Translations under genes and position numbers: made by a program
In this document: positions 25,090 to 33,067 of the stretch, piece by piece
Layout of the letters: every line of letters begins with the position of its first letter
How positions within the stretch are numbered: the first letter of the stretch is position 1
Source: JBFWVD01 sp050246915
GTDB taxonomy: Bacteria; Actinomycetota; Acidimicrobiia; Acidimicrobiales; Ilumatobacteraceae
Direction of reading: 5' to 3'
NCBI GenBank assembly: GCA_050246915.1
Contig: JBFWVD010000021.1
Coordinates: forward strand, 16,278 to 80,277
Length of the DNA stretch: 64,000 nucleotides
The notes under the pieces: generated by a model
The model's database searches: none
The model's input: the letters and a program-made list of their open reading frames with translations, nothing else
Told to the model about the DNA's origin: nothing

Positions 25090-27522
25090 GTGAGCTCGAT
25101 GGGGCGCCTGTGGCTGCGATGGTCGGTACGCGACCTGCGGGCCCGATGGATGCAGGTCGCCGCCATCGCCCTCATCATCGGGCTCGGGTGCGGGCTCTAC
25201 GCGGGACTCGGCGCCACGGCGACGTGGCGCAAGCTGTCCAACGACGCAAGTTTCGCGGCGCTGCATCTGCATGATCTGCGGGTGCAGGTCGAGGCCGACG
25301 TATTCGTACCGCAAGGCTCATTGACACAGGCCATCGCCCACATGGCCCATCCCGAGTGGATCGCTGCGGCCGAAGAGCGATTGTCGGTGGCAACCCAACT
25401 CGACGCCGGTGGAGGAGACAACAGCGCTCTGCTGCCCGGGCAGCTCGTCGGCCAGGCCGTCGACGCTCGGATCGATCAACTGCACGTCGTGAAGGGCACC
25501 CTCGACTCGAGCACGCCCACCGCACACCCCGTGGTGGTCCTGGAACGCAACATGGCCAAGCAGTATGCGTTGGCCGAGACGGGCACGGCCACCTTGGCCG
25601 GCGGGGTCACGGTCGACTGGGTCGGCCACGCGATCGCTCCCGAGTGGTTCGTCGTGACCGACCCGCGTGGTGGCTATCTGGCGGGCGTGTCCTACGCCGT
25701 CGTGTTCACCTCGTTGGTCAACGCGCAGCAGATCACGGGGCACGAAGGTGAGGTCAACGACATGGTCCTCACCGTGGCACCCGGTGTGTCGGTGCCCGTC
25801 GCGCAATCGGAATTGCGAGCGGCGCTCGACGCGTTGTCCTTGTCGGGGGCAACCAAAGTCACGACTCGAGACGATGTTGCCGCACATCACCTGCTCTACT
25901 CCGACGCCGAGGGCGACCAGAAGGTGTGGAACGCGGTGTCGATCATCGTGCTCCTCGGAGCGGCGTTCGCCGCGTCCAACCTCGTGAACCGGATGATCGA
26001 GTCGCAACGACGTGAGCTGGGGATCGGCATGGCCCTCGGGGTGTCACCCCGTCGTTTGGTGACACGGCCGTTGCTGGTCGGCGTCGAGATCGGAGTGCTC
26101 GGAGCGCTGCTCGGCGTGCTGGTCGGGCTCGGCCTCAACGCCACCTTCCGCTCGGTCCTCGGATCGGTGCTGCCCCTGCCGGTGTGGCGAACACCGTTCC
26201 AGGTCGCGATGTTCGTTCGCGGGGCGCTGCTCGGGTTGGCCGTGTCGGTGCTCGCCGTGTTGTGGCCGGTATACCGAGCAACCCGGATGTCGCCCATCGA
26301 GGCGTTGTCACGGGTTCGCCCCACCACGAGCCGTACCGGGTTCGACGCGCTGGCCCGTCGCCTGAGACTCCGCGGCCCGAGCATCCGGCTTCTACCCCTT
26401 CGCGATCTGGTGCGTGCGCCGCGCCGCACGTTGTTCACGGCATTCGGCATCGCGGCGTCGATCAGCGTGCTCGTCGGCGTCCTCGGCATGATGGACTCGT
26501 TCCTGCACGTCGTGACTCGGGCCGAGACCGAGGCCGCCGGCGAAGGAGACCCGGTCACGGTCGACCTCGATCGGGTGACTGCGTCGTCCGATCCCATCGT
26601 CACAGCGCTCACACAGCTCCCTGAGGTGTCCACGGCGGAGCAACTGCTGTTGCTCCCCGGTCAGCTCAGCCACGGTGCGAGATCGATCTCCGCTGTGCTC
26701 CAGATGGGCGATCTGGCCCATGCGTCGTGGGCGCCGTCGTTGTCGTCGGGTCGGCTCCCCGGCTTGGGCGAGGTGTTGATGAGCGACAAGGCGCTGGCCG
26801 ATCTCGACCTCGAGGTGGGTGACAGCGTCGACGTCACCCATGTGGCTCTGGTCGACGGAGCCATGGCCACCGTGACATCGCCCCTGCTCGTGTCGGGTAT
26901 CGATGGCAATCCGTTGCGCGCCTTCGTGTACCTCGACACCGTCACCCAGGACTCGTTCGGTTTGAGCGGGATGGTCAACCAGTTGCAATTGCAACCATCG
27001 GCGGGGACCACGTCGACGAAACTGCAGCGTGTCGCCTTCATCGCCGATGGCGTGGCATCGGCACGCTCGGCCCGTGCCACCAGCAGAGCCATCCGGGACT
27101 CGATCGACTCGTACCTCGGGCTCTTGCGGGTGGTCGAGGCCATCCCGATCCTGCTCGCCCTCCTGGTGGCGTTCAACGCCACTGCGATCGGCGTCGACGA
27201 GCGGCGGCGTGACCACGCCACGATGTTCGCTTTCGGCCTTCCGGTCTCACGCGTGCTGCGCCTCCTGATGGCCGAGTCGTTCGTGCTCGGCGTTCTCGGG
27301 ACCGGCCTCGGGGTGCTGGCTGGCATTGGCCTGGCCCGATGGGTGGTGGAGTCGGTCGTTCCCGAGACCTTGCCCGAGCTCAGCTTGACCACCTACCTGT
27401 CGCCCACCTCGTTGATCGTCGCCGCGGGGCTCGGCGTGTTCGCCGTGGCCATAGCGCCGCTGTTCGTGCTGCGACGGCTGCGACGGCTCGACGTGCCCGG
27501 CTCGTTGCGTATTGTCGAGTGA
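25090..27522 (+). CDS. FtsX-family ABC transporter permease
   Basis: 810 residues with two four-helix FtsX units. The N-terminal helix is VAAIALIIGLGCGLYAGL. A large extracytoplasmic domain (~45-270) is followed by three helices (~280-400) containing ESQRRELGIGMALGVSPRRL. The second unit starts TLFTAFGIAASISVLVGVLG, has another outer domain (~480-680) and ends in three more helices with VDERRRDHATMFAFGLPVSR. The transported substrate is unknown. GTG start. Confidence 0.93.
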   Translation: MSSMGRLWLRWSVRDLRARWMQVAAIALIIGLGCGLYAGLGATATWRKLSNDASFAALHLHDLRVQVEADVFVPQGSLTQAIAHMAHPEWIAAAEERLSVATQLDAGGGDNSALLPGQLVGQAVDARIDQLHVVKGTLDSSTPTAHPVVVLERNMAKQYALAETGTATLAGGVTVDWVGHAIAPEWFVVTDPRGGYLAGVSYAVVFTSLVNAQQITGHEGEVNDMVLTVAPGVSVPVAQSELRAALDALSLSGATKVTTRDDVAAHHLLYSDAEGDQKVWNAVSIIVLLGAAFAASNLVNRMIESQRRELGIGMALGVSPRRLVTRPLLVGVEIGVLGALLGVLVGLGLNATFRSVLGSVLPLPVWRTPFQVAMFVRGALLGLAVSVLAVLWPVYRATRMSPIEALSRVRPTTSRTGFDALARRLRLRGPSIRLLPLRDLVRAPRRTLFTAFGIAASISVLVGVLGMMDSFLHVVTRAETEAAGEGDPVTVDLDRVTASSDPIVTALTQLPEVSTAEQLLLLPGQLSHGARSISAVLQMGDLAHASWAPSLSSGRLPGLGEVLMSDKALADLDLEVGDSVDVTHVALVDGAMATVTSPLLVSGIDGNPLRAFVYLDTVTQDSFGLSGMVNQLQLQPSAGTTSTKLQRVAFIADGVASARSARATSRAIRDSIDSYLGLLRVVEAIPILLALLVAFNATAIGVDERRRDHATMFAFGLPVSRVLRLLMAESFVLGVLGTGLGVLAGIGLARWVVESVVPETLPELSLTTYLSPTSLIVAAGLGVFAVAIAPLFVLRRLRRLDVPGSLRIVE

Positions 27523-27569
27523 GCGCGTCGCACCCCAGTGCGTCGGCGGATGTCACGTGAGGGGATGCG

Positions 27570-28040
27570 ATGGGGATCGGGCCACAGGAGCAGGAGTTCC
27601 TGAGTACCCATGTCATGTGGAACACCTACCTCATGGTGATCCGCTCTGACGGCACGCCCACCGGATACCCCATGCTCACCGCCCATCACGAGGGCCGCCT
27701 GGAGTTCACCACGTATCGGTCGGCGGCCAAGACGAGACGCATCTTGGCCAACCCGAGGCTGTGCTGTGTGCTGCGCACGCGAGCTGACGAGGTGCCGCGT
27801 GCCATCGCGGTGTGGGGTGACGCGATCGAAGCGGCTGATGACGGCGACAACTTCATGTCCCGTCCCGTCGATGAGCAACCGCCCATCGTCGTGCCCGGCG
27901 CGATGCGATCCAGCGTCAACGATCGGCTCGAGAACGGCAAGCGAATGCTGTTCAAGATGCCCATCGATCGAGCACAGTTCCTGTTACTCCCACCCGCGCT
28001 CGTCGCTCCATCGCCGGGAGGTGACCATGGCACGCGTTGA
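27570..28040 (+). CDS. Pyridoxamine-5'-phosphate-oxidase-like split-barrel protein
   Basis: 156 residues of the FMN/F420 split-barrel fold. VMWNTYLMVIRSDGTPTGYP and TTYRSAAKTRRILANPRLCC match the beta strand and the flavin phosphate-binding loop. The 3' end overlaps the next, smaller split-barrel gene by 14 bp, so the two are translated together. It may reduce small molecules with F420 or bind flavin without turnover. Confidence 0.85.
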   Translation: MGIGPQEQEFLSTHVMWNTYLMVIRSDGTPTGYPMLTAHHEGRLEFTTYRSAAKTRRILANPRLCCVLRTRADEVPRAIAVWGDAIEAADDGDNFMSRPVDEQPPIVVPGAMRSSVNDRLENGKRMLFKMPIDRAQFLLLPPALVAPSPGGDHGTR

Positions 28041-28389
28041 CATGCGCATGAGCGCCGAACAGATCGATTCGTTCCTGCGTCGCTGCCCGTCGATGGTGGT
28101 CACCGCGGTTGACGACGATGGCGAGATGTCGAGTGCGGTCGCAGCAACAGCGATGAATGACGGCGCACTCGTTCTCGAGTTCGCCGAACACGATCCGGTG
28201 ATCGATCTGATCGGCGACGGACGCAAGATCGCTTGCGTCGCCGACGAGTCCCCCAGCTACTACGAGATCCAGGGCGTCATGGTGCACGGCGTCGCCGTCG
28301 CGCAACCCGGGAGCGACACACGCTTCGCAATCGACATCGACGAGATCGTCAGCTTCGACTTCGGCAAGATCACACAGAGGATGCAGTGA
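28027..28389 (+). CDS. Split-barrel (PPOX-like) small protein
   Basis: 120 residues from an ATG preceded by GGAGGT. Pattern FLRRCPSMVVTAVDDDGEMS, then EFAEHDPVIDLIGDGRKIAC and YYEIQGVMVHGVAVAQ, is that of shortened pyridoxamine-oxidase-like proteins. Together with the upstream protein it may form a heteromer. No catalytic assignment is possible from sequence. Confidence 0.82.
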   Translation: MARVDMRMSAEQIDSFLRRCPSMVVTAVDDDGEMSSAVAATAMNDGALVLEFAEHDPVIDLIGDGRKIACVADESPSYYEIQGVMVHGVAVAQPGSDTRFAIDIDEIVSFDFGKITQRMQ

Positions 28390-28391
28390 CG

Positions 28392-28865
28392 ATGGGCGTC
28401 AACCTGCCTCCGGGGAATCCCGGCACGCATCATCGCGGTGTCGACGAGATGCCGTACGTGTCGCTGCGCGACGGGAGCCACATCGCGCTCTTGCACGTCG
28501 ACCACTCCAACAACGTGTGGATCGCTCGCCAACGGTTGGAACCAGGCACTGTCCTGACTCGCCATCTCCACACCGGCCCGGTGCATCTGGTGACGCTCGC
28601 CGGGAAGTGGAAGTACGCCGAATACGACGTGTGGAACACCGCCGGCTCATATCTGTTCGAGCCTGCCGGCTCGGTGCACACGTTCACCGTTCCTGCCGAC
28701 AACACCGAGATGACCGAGATCTGGTTCTCCATCACCGGTTCGAACGTGAACCTCGACGACGACGACAACGTCGTGAGCATCTTCGATGCTCGCACCATCA
28801 GCGCCTACTACGAGCGCGAGTGTCGTCGAGCTGGCTACGAAGTCCCCGACATCATCAAAGGATGA
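28392..28865 (+). CDS. Cupin protein similar to 2,4'-dihydroxyacetophenone dioxygenase family
   Basis: 157 residues. Cupin motif 1 RHLHTGPVHLVTLAGKWKY (His, His) and motif 2 YLFEPAGSVHTFTV supply the usual metal ligands. The YLFEPAGSVHTF segment recalls the ChrR-like/DAD cupins that cleave hydroxyacetophenones with iron. Function as an oxygenase is plausible but not proven. Start at ATG 28392, three bases after the preceding stop codon. Confidence 0.83.
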   Translation: MGVNLPPGNPGTHHRGVDEMPYVSLRDGSHIALLHVDHSNNVWIARQRLEPGTVLTRHLHTGPVHLVTLAGKWKYAEYDVWNTAGSYLFEPAGSVHTFTVPADNTEMTEIWFSITGSNVNLDDDDNVVSIFDARTISAYYERECRRAGYEVPDIIKG

Positions 28866-28869
28866 CCAC

Positions 28870-29787
28870 ATGAAGATCGCAATCCAGCACTCGAGCGGTG
28901 ACCCCAAGTGGGTCTCGGGAATCTTGCATCCCAAGGCGGTGACCCGCTGGGCCCGAGCGGCCGAGGAGTCGGGCTTCGACGCGCTCGGGTTCACCGATCA
29001 CCCGGCCCCGTCGAGTCGATGGATCAACTCCGGCGGCGAAGGGGTGTGCGATCCGTTCACGGCGTTGGGCTTCTGCGCCGCGGTCACCGAGCGCATCAAG
29101 CTCATGACGTTCGTCGCGGTCGCCGGGTACCGCAACCCGCTGATGTTCGCTCAGCAGCTGGCCACACTCGATGTGCTCAGCGACGGCCGCGTCATCGCCG
29201 GTCTTGGCACCGGGTATCTCAAGAGCGAGTTCCACGCGCTCGGCGTCGATCCCAATCGCCGTACGGAATTGCTCGATGAGGCGATCGAAGTGATGCGCCT
29301 CGGCTGGAGCGGAGCCGAGATCACCATGGACACCAAGACCTTCTCGGCCAACCAGGCCATGGTGCGGCCCCCGACCATTCAAGGCGTCGACATCCCGATC
29401 TGGATCCACGCCAACTCCAAGTGGGGCACCGAGCGCGCCGTGAAGCACGCCCAGGGTTGGATGGGCATGATCATGGACCCCGAACGGACCCGCACCGTGC
29501 GCACGCCCGCCATCGTCGACTTCGACCACATGGGCCGACGCATCGCGGAACTCGACGAGGAATGCGAGAAGCACGGCCGTGATCGCTCGACGCTCGAGGT
29601 GATCGTCAACGGCATGTGGGGATGGCTCGACATCCGAGATGGTCTCGACATCCCCCGCATGCGCGAGGAGATGGAACTGCTCGAGAGCATGGGTGTCGAT
29701 TGGGTGGTCGGCCTCGCCACTGGTGCCGATGTCGGCGCCGCCGAGGACACCGTGCGGGCACTCGGCGAAGGCCTGAAGTCGAACTAG
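28870..29787 (+). CDS. Luciferase-like (F420/FMN) oxidoreductase
   Basis: 305 residues starting four bases after the cupin stop. AEESGFDALGFTDHPAPS, AGYRNPLMFAQQLATLD, GLGTGYLKSEF and IPIWIHANSKWGTERAV are LLM-class barrel motifs. It is likely to hydroxylate or reduce a substrate with the help of the split-barrel proteins (inference from gene order). It ends in TAG, then a hairpin. Confidence 0.88.
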   Translation: MKIAIQHSSGDPKWVSGILHPKAVTRWARAAEESGFDALGFTDHPAPSSRWINSGGEGVCDPFTALGFCAAVTERIKLMTFVAVAGYRNPLMFAQQLATLDVLSDGRVIAGLGTGYLKSEFHALGVDPNRRTELLDEAIEVMRLGWSGAEITMDTKTFSANQAMVRPPTIQGVDIPIWIHANSKWGTERAVKHAQGWMGMIMDPERTRTVRTPAIVDFDHMGRRIAELDEECEKHGRDRSTLEVIVNGMWGWLDIRDGLDIPRMREEMELLESMGVDWVVGLATGADVGAAEDTVRALGEGLKSN

Positions 29788-29789
29788 CC

Positions 29790-29816
29790 GGTGATCGATC
29801 ACGATCAGCGATCACC
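29790..29816 (+). terminator. Hairpin after luciferase-like gene
   Basis: Perfect 8-bp arms GGTGATCG (29790-29797) and CGATCACC (29809-29816) with an 11-base loop lie two bases after the TAG stop. There is no T-run, as often in high-GC actinobacteria, so termination is only likely. Confidence 0.4.
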
Positions 29817-29890
29817 CGATGGCGTGATGTCACCAGCGCGCCAGTGCTCCCACCCCTGACACTGCTGCAATCAGCTGTCAGACTGGTTCG

Positions 29891-30607
29891 GTGCCGGCCA
29901 CGATCCTGCAACTCAGCGACACCCATCTCGTCGCTGATCGTCACGGTCACGTCAACGAACGCTCTCCCGACGAGCGGCTGCGGGTGATCGTCGAGCGTTG
30001 CATCGCAGATCGCACGAACCTCATCGATCTGGTGGTCCTGAGTGGGGATCTCTCCGAGGATGGCTCGCCCGAGTCCTATCAACGGATCGCCGCAATCCTC
30101 GAGCCACTCGGCGCCGAGGTGTTCGCGCTCGCCGGCAACCACGACGACGCCGGCAACGTCGCCGCCTGCTTCGGTGACACGGTGACCACCTCACTGGCCG
30201 GATGGTCGATCGTGGCGCTGGAGACGACCCGGCCCGGTCAGGTCAATGGTGGCGTCGACCTGACCGACGCGTTGACTCGCATCGATGCCTGCGCCGGCTC
30301 GTCAACAATCGTTGTCATGCACCATCCGCCGGTGTCGCTGAGCACGCACCAGTTCTTCCGCTTCGAGGGTGCGCCGCAGTTCCTGACCGAGTTGACCGAC
30401 CGCCCGCACGTCCGCGTCGTTCTTTCGGGCCATCTCCACAGTGCCTTCGACCTGGGGGTCGAGGGGTTGCGTCTGCTCGGCTGCCCATCGACGCTCTATG
30501 GCATCTCACACCACGGGTCCACCTACACGATCACGCGTGATGACGGCATCGGTGCCCGGCTGATCGGGCTCGGAGACGACGGGTCGGTCACCACGACCTT
30601 GGTGTGA
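29891..30607 (+). CDS. Calcineurin-like metallophosphoesterase (CpdA-like)
   Basis: 238 residues from GTG 29891. The metallophosphatase signature is complete: LSDTHLV, VVLSGDLSEDG, LAGNHDD, VMHHPPVS and LSGHLHSAFD, supplying the two-metal site. The order and length fit class III cyclic-nucleotide phosphodiesterases such as CpdA, but other phosphodiesters are possible. It is soluble, with no signal peptide. Confidence 0.9.
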   Translation: MPATILQLSDTHLVADRHGHVNERSPDERLRVIVERCIADRTNLIDLVVLSGDLSEDGSPESYQRIAAILEPLGAEVFALAGNHDDAGNVAACFGDTVTTSLAGWSIVALETTRPGQVNGGVDLTDALTRIDACAGSSTIVVMHHPPVSLSTHQFFRFEGAPQFLTELTDRPHVRVVLSGHLHSAFDLGVEGLRLLGCPSTLYGISHHGSTYTITRDDGIGARLIGLGDDGSVTTTLV

Positions 30608-30637
30608 CACCCCAGAATCGGCCGTTCAGCGGGGTGT
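30607..30637 (+). terminator. Hairpin after phosphoesterase
   Basis: Arms ACACCCC (30607-30613) and GGGGTGT (30631-30637) enclose 17 bases directly after the stop and 17 bp before thrH. No T-run; could terminate or separate expression. Confidence 0.35.
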
Positions 30638-30653
30638 TCGCGATACTGGCTCC

Positions 30654-31277
30654 ATGCCGCAGCAGGTACGTCGCCAGACGATCGTGACCCTCGACGTCGA
30701 AGGCGTCCTCGTCCCCGAGATCTGGATCGCGGTCGCTGAACGCACCGGTATCGAGGCGCTCCGGCGCACGACCCGGGACGAGCCCGACTACGACAAGCTG
30801 ATGCGCTACCGGATCGATCTCCTCGAGTCCCACGGCCTCACGATGTCGCTCATCGCCGATGTCATTGCCGGCATGGGGCCGCTCGAGGGGGCACGTGAGT
30901 TCTTGGACGAGCTTCGTTCGACCACCCAGGTCGTGTTGCTGTCGGACACCTTCGAGCAATTCGGCCGCCCGCTGATGGCGCAGCTCGGCTGGCCGACCAT
31001 CTTGTGCCATCGGCTCGTCGTCGCCGACGACCGGATCGTGGACTATCAGCTCCGCATGCCCGATCAGAAGCGCCACGCGGTGAAGGCGTTCCACGAGCTC
31101 AACTATCGGGTGGTTGCCGCTGGTGATTCCTACAACGACACCGCCATGTTGGCCGAGGCCGATGCCGGGTTCTTGTTCCATGCCCCGGCCAATGTCATCG
31201 CCGAATTCCCCCAGTTCGAGGCAGTCGACGACTACTCGACCTTGCTCGAGCTGATCACCGGCGCGCTGGAGGGTTGA
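30654..31277 (+). CDS. thrH: Phosphoserine phosphatase / homoserine phosphotransferase
   Basis: 207 residues, the length of ThrH. The HAD motif I reads LDVEGVLVPEIW, which is specific to ThrH (Asp nucleophile, Glu, Val-Leu-Val-Pro-Glu). Motif II is VLLSDTFEQFG and motif IV GDSYNDTAMLAEADAG. ThrH hydrolyses phosphoserine and transfers phosphate to homoserine. The gene is followed 4 bp later by an acyl-CoA ligase, so it may simply ride in this run rather than share a pathway. Confidence 0.9.
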   Translation: MPQQVRRQTIVTLDVEGVLVPEIWIAVAERTGIEALRRTTRDEPDYDKLMRYRIDLLESHGLTMSLIADVIAGMGPLEGAREFLDELRSTTQVVLLSDTFEQFGRPLMAQLGWPTILCHRLVVADDRIVDYQLRMPDQKRHAVKAFHELNYRVVAAGDSYNDTAMLAEADAGFLFHAPANVIAEFPQFEAVDDYSTLLELITGALEG

Positions 31278-31281
31278 CCCC

Positions 31282-32991
31282 GTGGCCTCCGCTGCCGAGG
31301 TCGTTCGCAACAACGCGGTGCGCGAGGCGATTGCCGCGCTCACCGCGCCGGGTCAGCCCTATGAGATGCGCACCGAGACCATCGGTGGACGGAGCCAGAG
31401 GGTGTGGGTGCACTCGCCCGCCGATCTCCGGCAAGTGCTCGACTCGAGCGTGAAGTACGGCGACCGCACGTTCCTGGTGCTCGGCCAGGAGCGATGGAGT
31501 TTCGAACGGCATCGCCGGGCCGCGGTAGCGCTGGCGCATCATCTGGTCGACGATCTGGCGATCGGGCCCGGTGATCGGGTGGCCATCGCCATGCGCAATC
31601 GTCCCGAATGGTCGGTGGCGTTCTGGGCCATCGTGTCGATCGGGGCGATCGCTGTGCCGTTGAACGGTTGGTGGCTCGGCCACGAGTTGGCGTTCGCGTT
31701 GAGCGATTCGGGTGCGCGCGTCCTCATCGCCGATGAGGAACGGGCTGAGCGGGTGCGAGCGGAGTTGCCCGACACCGTTGAGCACGTGATCGTCACGGGA
31801 GCGAGGTTCGATGATGTGATCGCTGGCCGGAAGGGCGCGGATCGGCTCCCTCATGTGGAGATCGACCCGGATCAGGATGCGACGTTGCTCTACACCTCGG
31901 GCACGACCGGTCGGGCCAAAGGGGTCGTCGGCAGTCATCGCAACATGGTCAGCAGCCTGCTGAGCCGACGGTTCTTCCGTGACGTCCATGAGTCGATGAC
32001 GCTCTCGGATGCGGCCACGACGGGCGACGTGCAACCTTCCTTGCCCCCGGTCACGCTCCTCACCGTGCCGTTGTTCCACGTGACCGGCTCCCACTCGTAT
32101 CTCCTGACCGCGCTTGCCAGTGGCACGACGTTGGTGCTCATGCATCGCTGGGACGTGCATGAAGCGCTCGACCTCGTCGCTCGTGAACAGATCACCTCGC
32201 TGGGCGGGGTGCCCTTCATGGCGCTCCAGATCGCCGAGGTCTACGACCCGGACCGTCACGATCTCCGGTCGCTCACCGCGTTGAGCGTGGGTGGTGCGGC
32301 ATCCCCACCGGGCTTGGCTCCGCAGCTCACCCGTCTTCTCCCGGGCGTTGTGTTGGGGAACGGCTACGGAATGACGGAGACCTCGGCCGTAGCGGTGTTC
32401 AACCATGGCCCCGACCTCGTCGCTCGGCCCGGATCACTCGGACGCATCGTGCCGGTGATGGACGCAATCGTGGTTGACGAAGATGACGAGCCGGTGCCCA
32501 GTGGAACGCCCGGCGAGCTGTGGTTGCGCGGACCCAACGTGGTGCGTGGATACTGGAACCGACCAGAAGAGACAGCGGCCGCCTTCGTTGGTGACGGATG
32601 GCTCCGCACGGGCGACATCGTGATCGGCGATGACGACGGGTTCCTCAGCCTCGTCGATCGTCGCAAGGAGATCATCGTGCGCGGCGGGGAGAACATCGCC
32701 CCGGCCGAGGTGCAAGCAGCACTGCTCGCACACCCCGACGTCCTCGACGTCGCGGTCGTTCCCATACCGCACCCCACGTTGGGCGAGCAGGTGGCTGCCC
32801 TCGTGGTGCCCAGACCCGGATCCTGTCTTGATGCCGATGCGGTGGGGGCCTTCGCCCGACGCCACCTGGCTCCGTTCAAGGTCCCCTCCGTCGTGGTCTT
32901 CGCCGATGAACCGCTGCCGCGGAGCCCTCAGGGGAAGCTCGTTCGCTCTACCATTGCCTCGATCGTCATTGACAGTGTCGATCAGCACTGA
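31282..32991 (+). CDS. AMP-dependent acyl-CoA synthetase
   Basis: 569 residues. LLYTSGTTGRAKGVVGSH (~200) binds ATP phosphates, GYGMTETSAVAV is motif A5, and LRTGDIVIGDDDGFLSLVDR with RGGENIAPAEVQA form the hinge. PLPRSPQGKLVRS carries the C-terminal Lys. Long-chain or aromatic acid specificity cannot be read from the sequence. GTG start. Followed by a molybdopterin oxidoreductase, which could oxidise the activated acid or a precursor. Confidence 0.92.
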   Translation: MASAAEVVRNNAVREAIAALTAPGQPYEMRTETIGGRSQRVWVHSPADLRQVLDSSVKYGDRTFLVLGQERWSFERHRRAAVALAHHLVDDLAIGPGDRVAIAMRNRPEWSVAFWAIVSIGAIAVPLNGWWLGHELAFALSDSGARVLIADEERAERVRAELPDTVEHVIVTGARFDDVIAGRKGADRLPHVEIDPDQDATLLYTSGTTGRAKGVVGSHRNMVSSLLSRRFFRDVHESMTLSDAATTGDVQPSLPPVTLLTVPLFHVTGSHSYLLTALASGTTLVLMHRWDVHEALDLVAREQITSLGGVPFMALQIAEVYDPDRHDLRSLTALSVGGAASPPGLAPQLTRLLPGVVLGNGYGMTETSAVAVFNHGPDLVARPGSLGRIVPVMDAIVVDEDDEPVPSGTPGELWLRGPNVVRGYWNRPEETAAAFVGDGWLRTGDIVIGDDDGFLSLVDRRKEIIVRGGENIAPAEVQAALLAHPDVLDVAVVPIPHPTLGEQVAALVVPRPGSCLDADAVGAFARRHLAPFKVPSVVVFADEPLPRSPQGKLVRSTIASIVIDSVDQH

Positions 32992-33067
32992 AGATCAACG
33001 GCCAGGTGAGCAGAGCAGTCGACTGGCCGTTGGCGTCGGCAGTAGGTCAACGAGCAGGGGGAACGTC

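Noticed and set aside
24300..27522. ABC genes as part of a defence or antibiotic-resistance island
   Set aside because: Motifs are ordinary MacB/FtsX type and neighbours are metabolic; nothing supports a defence function.
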